Shown: in pieces, positions 10,254 through 19,814 of the stretch | How the letters are laid out: each line of letters starts with the position of its first letter | Position numbering within the stretch: position 1 is the stretch's first letter | Source of the DNA: Tribonema minus | Taxonomy: Eukaryota > Sar > Xanthophyceae > Tribonematales > Tribonemataceae | Length of the DNA stretch: 64,000 nucleotides | NCBI GenBank assembly: GCA_017506865.1 | Contig: JAFCMP010000301.1 | Location: 868,001 to 932,000, forward strand | Reading direction: 5' to 3' | Position numbers and translations under genes: made by a program | Notes under the pieces: generated by a model | Told to the model about the DNA's origin: nothing | Seen by the model: the letters and a program-made list of their open reading frames with translations, nothing else | Database searches by the model: none

Positions 10254-11150
10254 ATGCCAATGACGACACGTGCACAGCGCGCTCGTGCACAACCCTGCTG
10301 GGACAAGGGTCCTCTGATCAGAAATGTGCTGGAATATCTAGTGCCTCGCCACGGCATCCAAGTTATGCTCGTCTGCAAGTCGTGGATGAGGATATTCAAA
10401 GGCATGGCCGGTGGCGCACCCCCATGCACATTCATGGGGGGCATGGTGCGGTCCGTAGCGCTGCTGCGCTGGGCACGTGCCCAGGGCTGCCCGTGGGACG
10501 CACGAACGTGCGCATGGGCGGCGGCGGGTGGGCGCCTTGACGTGCTGCAGTGGGCACGCGCCGAGGGCTGCCCATGGGACGCACAAACGTGCTCATGGGC
10601 GGCGGCGTGCGGGCGCCTTGACGTGCTGCAGTGGGCACGCGCCGAGGGCTGCCCGTGGCATGCAGAAACGTGCGCAGATGCGGCGTCGGACGGGCGCATT
10701 GATGTGCTGCAGTGGGTACGCGCCAACGGCTGCCCATGGGGCAAATACACATGTTCATTTGCGGCAATAGGTGGGTACCTCGGCGTGCTGCGATGGGCCC
10801 GCGCCAACGGCTGCCCGTGGGACGACACAATAACTTGTGCAATGGCGGCGGGCGGAGGGCACCTTGACGTGCTGCAGTGGGTACGCGCGAACGGCTGCCC
10901 ATGGGACGCATGCACATGCTACACGGCGGCGCAAAGCGGGCACCTCGAAGTGCTGCAATGGGCCCGCGCCAACGGCTGCCCGTGGGATGCAAATACGTGC
11001 GCACGGGCGGTGGAAGGCGGGCACCTCGAAGTGCTGCAATGGGCCCGCGCCAACGGTTGCCCGTGGGACGCAGATACTTGCGCACGGGCGGCGCGAAGCG
11101 GGCACCTGGACGTGCTGCAGTGGGCTCGCACCAACGGCTGCCAGGAGTAA
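10254..11150 (+). CDS. F-box plus ankyrin-type 27-residue repeat protein
   Basis: The ATG at 10254 (second ATG 10260) follows a pyrimidine-rich TTATGTTACAG that looks like an intron end, so a 5' exon or UTR intron is likely. Residues 1-50 contain an F-box-like region (GPLIRNVLEYLVPRHGIQVM then LVCKSWMRIFKG). About nine units of 27 residues follow, with consensus HLDVLQWARANGCPWDAxTC. The frame ends with TAA at 11148-11150. Units are nearly identical at the DNA level (81-bp periodicity), which suggests recent unequal exchange or gene conversion. By family it should recruit substrates to an SCF-type ubiquitin ligase; substrate unknown. The same repeats occur at 2-556 and, more diverged, at 8417-9160 on the other strand. 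Confidence 0.82.
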   Translation: MPMTTRAQRARAQPCWDKGPLIRNVLEYLVPRHGIQVMLVCKSWMRIFKGMAGGAPPCTFMGGMVRSVALLRWARAQGCPWDARTCAWAAAGGRLDVLQWARAEGCPWDAQTCSWAAACGRLDVLQWARAEGCPWHAETCADAASDGRIDVLQWVRANGCPWGKYTCSFAAIGGYLGVLRWARANGCPWDDTITCAMAAGGGHLDVLQWVRANGCPWDACTCYTAAQSGHLEVLQWARANGCPWDANTCARAVEGGHLEVLQWARANGCPWDADTCARAARSGHLDVLQWARTNGCQE

Positions 11151-11335
11151 TTAGTATTGAACAGCTAGCGCAACAAGGATACACTTTTGGGCTATGGCCC
11201 CAAGTACAGACTGAATGAATGCTTTTCAATGCAAAATCTTGGCGTGTGATCACCTATATCTTATGTGCTTGCTGCTTGCCTGCTTTGACAGTGCTTCCTA
11301 ATTGCTGGTGACGCACAGTGTCATGATATCTTGCG

Positions 11336-11427
11336 TTTGCTGTTTCTTTCAGCAGCACAGCGCTTGCAAAAGGCGGTCGTGCTTGCTTCCCCAACAATTA
11401 TGCGCGCGGTGGATTCTGCATGTGCTG
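11336..11427 (+). repeat. Duplicated 92-bp block, copy 2
   Basis: Matches 7615-7706. It lies about 190 bp downstream of the ankyrin-type gene. A frame that includes it stays open to 11709; its second half (RLTFAENLERAAPSFVRLIT, then hydrophobic stretches) could be a membrane-protein exon. I cannot assign it to a family. Confidence 0.7.
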
Positions 11428-11842
11428 CGGGTGACGGCGCAGGCTGCCGCGGGAGACAGGTTGACGTTCGCGGAGAATCTGGAGAGGGCGGCGCCTTCAT
11501 TCGTGCGGCTCATCACCGTAGGCGAGTCTTTCATCATGATGGCGTGGTCTACGAATCCAGGACTGGACCTGTTGAACGTGGGGGTGGCCGTGACAGTCGC
11601 CAACCTCGTAAGGGAAATTGTGGCCCTCTTCGAACTTGTCCATTTCTTCACACGCAGTATTTTTGAGCAGAGTGTACATGAAACCTTACTGCTGTACGAC
11701 AAAGTATAACAAGCACAATTTATGTTTTTTTGTCATCACAATGCATTTCGCCACCTGGTGCGCATGAACACATTGCATGCATATGAAAAGAGTGAATGAA
11801 CGGTTAATTGAGTTTCATTTACCACTTCGCTCGCATCTGAAG

Positions 11843-12250
11843 CTACAGAGTAGCTGGAGCGCACTTTACCATTCTTGCCAACTTGTGTATGTGATCATAC
11901 AACTCTTGCGCCACCCATAGCGGAGTGTCCGCGTCGGACTCGCGGAGCCACTTGTGAAACTCCGCTTTGAATGGAAACCCGGTATTAGAAAGAGTAGCAG
12001 CTTCAGGATCGGCTTCAATGATACTGTAGATCGCCATTTGAAGTCGCTCCGATTCGCTATCGAAGTTGCCCTTGAACTGCCACTCCCCTGGAGCGTGAGG
12101 GGTGCCGATCTTCATCTTCTTGCGCGGACCCATCGCTTCCCACTCGCGCTTTTCCTTCTCGTACTTGACTTGAGATTCCTCAAATTCCTTGTTTTGCTTC
12201 TCAATCAACTCTTTAGCGCGCTGCAAAACTTGCTCAGATGTGAGATGCAT
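11843..12250 (-). CDS. Small coiled-coil protein of unknown function
   Basis: This 135-residue frame starts at ATG 12250 (MHLTSEQVLQRAKELIEKQN). Residues 4-45 are rich in Glu, Lys and Gln with heptad-like spacing, predicting a coiled coil. A basic PRKKMKIG stretch follows, which could be a nuclear localisation signal. The C-terminal half is mixed alpha (ERLQMAIYSIIEADPEAATL, FKAEFHKWLRESDADTPLW). The frame stays open 37 codons further upstream, but that part is made of TTTCGTTCTCTCG-like repeats. No family recognised. Codon use and composition look coding. It lies about 130 bp from the satellite array. Confidence 0.55.
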   Translation of the reverse strand: MHLTSEQVLQRAKELIEKQNKEFEESQVKYEKEKREWEAMGPRKKMKIGTPHAPGEWQFKGNFDSESERLQMAIYSIIEADPEAATLSNTGFPFKAEFHKWLRESDADTPLWVAQELYDHIHKLARMVKCAPATL

Positions 12251-12383
12251 TTTGTCTCGGGTTGAGAGGGGAGTGGTTGTTTGTAAATGCAGTGTACAAC
12301 GAACGAGAACATTTCGTTCATCATGTCGTTTCGTTCTCTCGTTGTTTCGTCCTCTCGTCATTTCGTTCTCGTTCTACTGGACG

Positions 12384-15300
12384 TCACAATGAACCATTTA
12401 AAGTTACATTATACCTGAAGTAGTCAAGGAGTGACGAATGCAGGCCTTTGCGTGGACGAGAGCATGCACGTTGGCTAGTTTTTTAGGTATTTTTACAGCT
12501 GTTGACTGCTTTCAGAGCCCTGGGTGGCCCTAAGACGGGTCTGTCTGTGGGGGGAGAGTCTTGTAGCTTTCTTTAGTATTCCTGCTAGTATGTGGGGGAC
12601 AGACGCTTGCAGGTGCTTTGTTGGGGGTGATGTGGGGGGCGGGTGTGGCGTGCAAGCTTTGCATGCTACATCCAAGAGTGAAAACAAGGCGACACACCTA
12701 CAACGTGGCATTTCCACAGCCACAAGTGGAATGTAATAAAAGTACGAACGTTGACGGCCTACGGAGATGTGCAGAAGTCTACTGGCCGTCAGTGTGAGCC
12801 AGTTAGGTCATATTATACCTGATTTAACCTAGAAGTAAAGAACACAGGCCTTGAGTGAAAGAAACCAGGCGCGTTTGGCTGTTTTTTTAGTATTTCTTAC
12901 CACAATGGACGGCTTTCAGAGCGCTTCGGACGTACTGTGGTGGACCTTCAGCCACAGAAATCTGCTCACGCACACCACGAACGGAGGAGATATGACCAGT
13001 TACAGACCTGGGTGAGGTACCGTACCACTCGCGAATGGTACGGTACCCAGGTTTCTGGTGTAAGAATTTGCGCTGGTACCGTACCATTCGCGAGTGGTAC
13101 GGTACCTCAATATTGAAGTTATGGAGGTGCCTCCAAACAAGACGAGCGCAAGCCACGCATGCCTGAGACTTGGCTAGTTTTCATCAGAAAGAACGATCGT
13201 TGACGGCCTACGGAGTTGTTCAGACGTCTACCGGACGTCACAATGAACCATTTAGGTCATATCATACCTGAATCAGCCTATAAGCAACGAACGCAGACCT
13301 TGCGTGGAAGAGAAAAGGCATGGCTATTTTTTAGGATATTTAACCACCGTCGACGGCTTTCAGAGCGCTTCGGACGTACTGTGGACCTCTAGCCGTAGAA
13401 TTCTGCTCGTGTAGTTCCTGATTGAACGTAACAACGAGCGCACACCACGAACGGAGGAGATATGACCAGTTACATACCTGGGTGGCGCAACTTCAAGTTG
13501 AGGTACCGTACCACTCGCGAATGGTACGGTACCCAGCTTTATGGTGTGAGAATTTCACGCTGGTACCGTACCATTCGCGAGTGGTACGGTACCTCAACAT
13601 TGAAGTTATGGAGCTCCCTCCAAACAAGACGAGCGCAAGCCACGCATGCCTGAGACTTGGCTAGTTTTCATCAGAAAGAACAATCGTTGACGGCCTACGG
13701 AGCTGTTCTGGCGCCTACTGTACGTCACAATGAACCATTCAGGTCATATTAGACCTGAATTAGCCTAGAAGTAGCGAACACAGGCCTTGCGTGGAAGAGA
13801 ACAGGCACGTTTGGCTGTTTTTTTAGGTGTTTTTTCCACGGTTGACAGCTTTCAGAGCACTTCGGACATGTTGTGGACCTCTAGCCGTAGAATTCTGCTC
13901 GTGTAGTTCCTAAATGAACGTAAAAACAACGAGCGCACACCACGAACGGAGGAGATATGACCAGTTACAGACCTGGGTGGCGCAACTTCAAGTTGAGGTA
14001 CCGTACCACTCGCGAATGGTACGGTACCCAGGTTTCTGGTGTGAGAATTTTGCGCTGGTACCGTACCATTCGCGAGTGGTACGGTACCTCAATATTGAAG
14101 TTATGGAGATCCCTCCAAACAAGACGAGCGCAAGCCACGCATGGCTTGACATTGGCTAGTTTTCATCAGAAAGAACGAACGTTGACGGCCTGCGGAGCTG
14201 TTCTGGCGCCTACTGTACGTCACAATGAACCATTCAGGTCATATTTTATCTGAATTAGCCTAGAAGTAGCGAACACAGGCCTTGCGTGGAAGAGAACCGG
14301 CACGTTTGGCTGTTTTTTTAGGTGTTTTAACCACGGTTGACGGCTTTCAGAGCACTTCGGACGTATTGTGAACCTCTAGCCGTAGAATTATGCTCGTGCA
14401 GTTCCTAAATGAACGTAAAAACAACGAGCGCACACCATGAACGGAGGAGATATAACCAGTTACAGGCCTGGGCGCCGCAACTTCAAGTTGAGGTACCGTA
14501 CCACTCGCGAATGATACGGTACCCAGGTTTCTGGTGTGAGAATTTTGCGCTGGTACCGTACCATTCGCGAGTGGTACGGTACCTCAATATTGAAGTTATG
14601 GAGGTCCCTCAAAACAAGACGAGCGCAAGCCACGCATGGCTTAGATTTGGCTTGTTTTCATCAGAAAGAACGAACGTTGACGGCCTGCGGAGCTGGTCAG
14701 GCGTCTCCCGGACGTCACAATGAACCATTTAGGTCATAATATACCTAAATTAGCCGAGACGTAACGACCGCAGGCCTTGCGTGGACGACAGTAGGCACCT
14801 TTGGCTATTTATTAGGATTTTTAACCACCGTCGACGGCTTTCAGAGCGCTTCAGACGTACTGTGGACCTGTAGCCATAGAACTCTGCTCGTGTAGTTCCT
14901 AAATGAACGTAAAAACAACGAGCGCACACCACGAACGGAGGAGATATGGCCAGTTACAGGCCTGGGTGCCGCAACTTCAAGTTGAGGTACCGTACCACTC
15001 GCGAATGGTACGGTACCCAGGTTTCTGGTGTGAGAATTTTGCGCTGGTACCGTACCATTCGCGAGTGGTACGGTACGTCAATATTGAAGCTATGGAGCTC
15101 CCTCCAAACAAGACGAGCGCAAGCCACGCAGGCCTAAGATTTGGCTAGTTTTCATCAGAAAGAACGAACGTTGACGGCCTACGGAGCTGGTCAGGCGTCT
15201 ACTGTACGTCACAATGAGCCATTTAGGTCATAATATACCTGAATTAGCCGAGAAGTAACGAACGCAGACCTTGCGTGGAAGAGAAAAGGCACGTTTGGCT

Positions 15301-17160
15301 ATTTTTTAGGATTTTTAACCACCGTCGACGGCTTTCAGAGCGCTTCAGACGTACAGTGGACCTGTAGCCGTATAATTCTACTCATGTTGTACCTAAGTGA
15401 GCGTTGAAACATCGAACGCACACCACGAACGGAGGAGACATGACCAGTTACAGAACTGGGTGGCGCAACTTCAAGTTGAGGTACCGTACCACTCGCGAAT
15501 GGTACGGTACCCAGGTTTCTGGTGTGAGAATTTCATGCTGATACCGTACCATTCGCCAGTGGTACGGTACCTCAATATTCAAGTTACGGAGCTCCCCCTA
15601 ATCAAGACGAGTGCAAGCCACGCATGGCACAGATTTGGCTAGTTTTCATCAAAAAGAACGAACGTTGATGGCCTGCGGAGCTGGTCAGGCGTCTACTGTA
15701 CGTCACAATGAGCCATTTAGGTCATAATATACCTGAATTTGCCTATAAGTAACGAACGCAGGCCTTGCGTGGAAGAGAACATGCACGTTTGTCTGTTTTT
15801 GTAGGTATTTTTACCACGGTTGACGGCTTTCAGAGCGCTTCAGACGTACTGTGGACCTGTAGCCATAGAACTCTGCTCGTGTAGTTCCTAAATGAACGTA
15901 AAAACAACGAGCGCACACCACGAACGGAGGAGATATGACCAGTTACAGGCCTGGGTGCCGCAACTTTAAGTTGAGGTACCGTACCACTCGCGAATGGTAC
16001 GGTACCCAGGTTTCTGGTGTGAGAATTTTGCGCTGGTACCGTACCATTCGCGAGTGGTACGGTACCTCAATATTGAAGTTATGGAGGTCCCTCAAAACAA
16101 GACGAGCGCAAGCCACGCATGGCTTAGATTTGGCTTGTTTTCATCAGAAAGAACGAACGTTGACGGCCTGCGGAGCTGGTCAGGCGTCTCCCGGACGTCA
16201 CAATGAACCATTTAGGTCATATTATACCTAAATTAGCCGAGACGTAACGACCGCAGGCCTTGCGTGGACGACACTAGGCACGTTTGGCTATTTTGTAGGA
16301 ATTTTAACCACCGTCGACGGCTTTCAGAGCGCTTCAGACGTACTGTGGACCTGTAGCCATAGAACTCTGCTCGTGTAGTTCCTAAATGAACGTAAAAACA
16401 ACGAGCGCACACCACGAACGGAGGAGATATGACCAGTTACAGGCCTGGGTGCCGCAACTTCAAGTTGAGGTACCGTACCACTCGCGAATGGTACGGTACC
16501 CAGGTTTCTGGTGTGAGAATTTTGCGCTGGTACCGTACCACTCGCGAATGGTACGGTACCTCAATATTGAAGTTATGGAGCTCCCTCCAAACAAGACCAG
16601 CGCCAGCCACGCATGGCTTGAAATTGACTGGTTTTCATCATAAAAAACGCACGTTGACGGCCTACGGAGTTGTTCAGGCGTCTACCGGACGTCACAATGA
16701 GCCATTTAGGTCATATTATACCTTAATTAGCCTATAAGTAACGAACGCAGACCTTGCGTGGAAGAGAAAAGGCACGTTTGGCTATTTTGTAAGATTTTCA
16801 ACCACCGCCGATGGCTTTCAGAGCGCTTCAGACGTACAGTGGACCTGTAGCCATAGAACTCTGCTCATGTTGTACCTAAATGAACATCAAAACATCGAAC
16901 GCCCACCACGAATTGAGGAGATATGACCAGTTACAGACCTGGGTGCCGCAACTTCAAGTTGAGGTACCGTACCACTCGCGAATGGTACGGTACCCAGGTT
17001 TCTGGTGTGAGAATTTTGCGCTGGTACCGTACCATTCGCGAGTGGTACGGTACCTCAATATTGAAGTTATGGAGCTCCCTCCAAACAAGACAAGCGCAAG
17101 TCTCGCACAGCTGAGATTTGGCTAGATTTCATCAAGAAGGACGAACGTTGACAGCTAAGC
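12384..17160 (+). repeat. Satellite: ten tandem units of about 494 bp with paired 32-bp near-palindromes
   Basis: Nine units carry two 32-bp elements whose starts are 60 bp apart. First elements start at 13016, 13502, 13997, 14492, 14986, 15480, 15975, 16469 and 16963, so the period is 494-495 (486 once). Second elements start at 13075, 13562, 14057, 14552, 15046, 15540, 16035, 16529 and 17023. Each 32-mer has arm GGTACCGTACCA, core CTCGCGAA or TTCGCGAG, and the complementary arm, so it is a palindrome except for one base pair. The second element is the exact reverse complement of the first. Exceptions: unit 8 has both in the same orientation; units 4 (first), 5 (second) and 6 (second) have one or a few changes. 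An earlier unit (about 12384-12780) keeps the flanks but lacks the palindromes. Function unknown. Confidence 0.95.
13016..13106. other. Representative inverted pair of near-palindromes
   Basis: This is the first of the nine pairs. The two 32-mers at 13016-13047 and 13075-13106 are separated by 27 bases (28 in the other units). Each can fold alone, and the pair can also fold as one longer hairpin of 32-bp arms. Cores contain TCGCGA and ends contain GGTACC. Such a symmetric arrangement would suit a dimeric DNA-binding protein or cruciform formation, but no protein partner is visible in the window. Confidence 0.85.
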
Positions 17161-17225
17161 AGCTGTGCGGACAGGGGGTCTTTCATTTCCCCTGTTTTTC
17201 CCCTCTGTATTTCCCCTCCTGGCAG

Positions 17226-18497
17226 CAGGGGAAATAAAATTTTGACTTCCCTCTACTCAGGGGGACATGAATTTTTTGTTTCCTACAGTTCAATGAAGGG
17301 TCAAGCGCAACATCGAATTCCGGGGGCAGATCTGGCCCGCTAACGCCTACTGGAAGCGCGATGCCGACCTCATGGGAACCGCCGTGCGCAGCGTGCTCTG
17401 AACTGCAAGCGTAGGTGCAATGCATGTGCAAGATCGCTGCAATGTGGTAACCGCTGCAATTTGCTGATGCCCAACAGCTTCAGTACACCACACGAGGCAA
17501 GAATCAAGAGACGTGTCCTGTCGTTTGTAAATGTGTGTTTCATATTGACTTGTATGCCAACACTCATTGGTCACACACAGTATAGAGCCTTGTGCCCCAG
17601 AAACACTTTCACTCTAGTTAGTTTCATGGGCACCCACGGCATGCACGCCTGCGCGTCCTCGCAGACTTGATTGACGGAAGTCCATGTTGGCAGCGAACTG
17701 CCACTGGGCGGCCTGCGTGCTGGCAGCAAACTGCAACCCTACCGATGGTGGGCTAGAAGGACGTCTGCATTCATCACCCCCTTGAGCGAGGCAATCGTAA
17801 TGAGGTCAGGGCGAACGCTCGCCACTCTTGTGAGCACGAGTTGTCCCGCATGCTGTATAGCGGGGCAGTCTCTGTTCTGCAGCATCCCATCAACAACTTG
17901 CTCCACATGCATGTCCCATATGTGTTGAAGGTCTGCGTCGTACATTCCCTCCATGACATTGAGCACTGCCCCCCACATCATACCCTTGAACGCAGAGGGT
18001 GGCCTTACAGGAACGTGGGAGCCCATCGCCGTTTTAAAGTCGAGTCGAACACCCTCCTCGCCCTGCATCCTGTGGCTCCCGGGGGCTCCCTGTGGCTCCC
18101 TGTTGCCTACTGAGGGTTGTTGTGGGGTAGTGAAAGAGTGGCTCACAGCTGTGCTCTTCGCTGAGAACATAAGCAGGCGACAAACAGATTGACATTATAT
18201 GCGCCGCGAGAACATTGGCCCTGTATGCGCCGAGGTCTACCCCTCCCAGCAGGGGAAATAAAAGACCCCCTACCCCTCCAGCAGGGGAAACAAAAGGAAG
18301 GGAAAACTTCCTCGAGCAGGGGAAATAAAAGACCAGTATCCCCTCGAGCAGGGGAAATGAGAGACCCCTTCCCCCCTCCAGCATGGGAAACAAAAGCAGG
18401 CGGGGAAATAAAAGAAGAACAGGGGAAACAAAAGTTTGACTTCCCTCTGCTCAGGGGACATGAAATTTTTGTTTCCCACAGTTCAATGAAGCGTCAC
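17226..18497. mobile_element. 1.2-kb segment bounded by 80-bp direct repeats
   Basis: About 80 bp at 17226-17305 (AGGGGAAATAAAATTTTGAC through CAGTTCAATGAAGGGTCA) recurs at about 18420-18497 in the same orientation with few changes. Outside the left copy are inverted TTTCCCC units. Inside the right end, 18240-18435 holds about seven units of a roughly 30-bp minisatellite containing CAGGGGAAATAAAAGA. The arrangement resembles a small element with terminal direct repeats or a duplication-flanked insertion. No transposase is seen; the internal minus-strand exon at 17743-18170 may be captured. Confidence 0.5.
17743..18170 (-). CDS. Possible armadillo-like repeat exon
   Basis: A 143-codon frame starts at ATG 18170. 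Its second half (MWGAVLNVMEGMYDADLQH, QNRDCPAIQHAGQLVLTRVA, PDLITIASLKGVMNADVLLA) follows the spacing of armadillo-like units of algal proteins, in which an 'ALWNLA...AI...GG' pattern recurs. A donor-like ATCG/GTAGGG lies at its 3' end (17743/17742), which would continue to an exon I cannot find. The assignment is weak. It sits wholly within a repeat-bounded segment, so it may be a captured or dead fragment. Confidence 0.33.
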
Positions 18498-18863
18498 ATG
18501 TGAAAGGTTGGTCTGACCCTTTCATAGCTGAGGTCATCAGTTCCTCAAACCCCTTCGGTTCGACATATCGCCCCTCTGGTTCACCCCTCTGGTTAGCAGC
18601 TCACCGCTGCTGGCACAACTGATGGGGCTGCCAGCGGTATTCGCACCGGCGACTCCAGCTCAGCCTGACTGCCATCTGGATGTGCTGTGGACGCCGCCTG
18701 GGCTATTACACAAATGTGGGACACTTTGAACTGCTTGTCGCCCCTGCGGCAGCTCCGCCCTTGCCAACCACTGTGACAGCGCCGGCGACCACTCAAGCTG
18801 ACAGCACCCACATCACGGCCGTGCACGGCTCCGAGTCGGACACAGCCCCGTACTGCGCTGCAG

Positions 18864-19814
18864 TTGCCACAGCAGCCTGAGCCACTGAGGTGTCCACTAT
18901 GCAGACTGGCATTTTGGCAGCTTGGTCAGAAAGAGGACAGCAAACAGCGAGGCAAACTGTCAGCTGCGAGCCGCATGGCACCGGTAGTGGCCCAATCCAA
19001 CGGTGGTAGCTGCACGAGGTCGATGCTGAACTTCCCTGAGGCGAGCACATCACACTGTCAGCGAAATCCGGCGGCAACATACGCCAAGGGCATCCGGCAG
19101 CAGGTTGATCACGACCCATCCGGTGACCGTGCCCCTTCAGGCAGCAGTACCTGCAGCACTGGGGCACACCATGCCAAGCGTGTGCAGGAGATGAGCACCA
19201 TGTATCATAGTTGCACGGCAGAAGACTTCCTACGGGTGGTAAGGAAGCTGAGTGCATGCACAGGTGCCTGCGGTCTGGTCCATATGTCAGCCAGCGCGGG
19301 GCAGAGGCAATGCGCGTTGACCTTGCCATGCCACACGTGTCGACGGAATGGAAGCGCCCCCACGCGCGCACGCCCGGCAGTACCCCCGAGCCACTTCGAG
19401 GGCGGGGGTGCGGGTAGCGACGGCGCGGCCGCGGCGGCGGGGGCTGCCGCAGCGGCACCTCCAAAGCCACCGGCGGTGCCGGCTAGTAGCGCTGCCAACT
19501 CAAAGTCCAGCAAGAAACGCCCGGCGGCCACGGCAACCGGCGCGCAACGCCGGCGCCGAATGGCAGCTGCTGCGGCACCGCCTGGCAGTGCCGGCAGCCG
19601 CACTCAGTCTGACAGCCTGAGGCTGCAGGACAGCAGCCCCCCCCATGGGACGGCCGTGGGATGGGCGGACATGGACGTGGACCCGCCGGACAATCATTAT
19701 GCCGCGTCACCGCCCCCCCCCGACCACTACCACCAGTGGCAGGCCCTCAAAGCCCCAGGCACGAGCATCCCTGGCTTGGGACCTCTCGACGCCCTCGGTC
19801 GTCCACGCACTTGA
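18864..19814 (+). pseudogene. Retrotransposon N-terminal region (gag-like, low complexity)
   Basis: A frame of 316 codons starts MPQQPEPLRCPLCRLAF with a possible CxxC knuckle and another CHTCRR near residue 155. It continues as Ala/Pro/Gly-rich low complexity with a basic KSSKKRPAATATGAQRRRRM stretch that could bind nucleic acid. The likely true protein leaves this frame near 19780 and continues in the +1 frame (WDLSTPSVVHALDQTNEADL). No catalytic motif is present. Its role is inferred from position upstream of the reverse transcriptase. Confidence 0.5.

Noticed and set aside
12887-13156. Minus-strand frames within the satellite
   Set aside because: They arise because the palindromes read similarly on both strands; not consistent between units.
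13922-13972. GGAGGAGATATG in each satellite unit as a bacterial ribosome binding site
   Set aside because: The window is eukaryotic (spliced genes), so this is coincidence.
12384-17160. CRISPR array
   Set aside because: Repeats are 494 bp apart with homologous, not unique, spacers; no cas genes.
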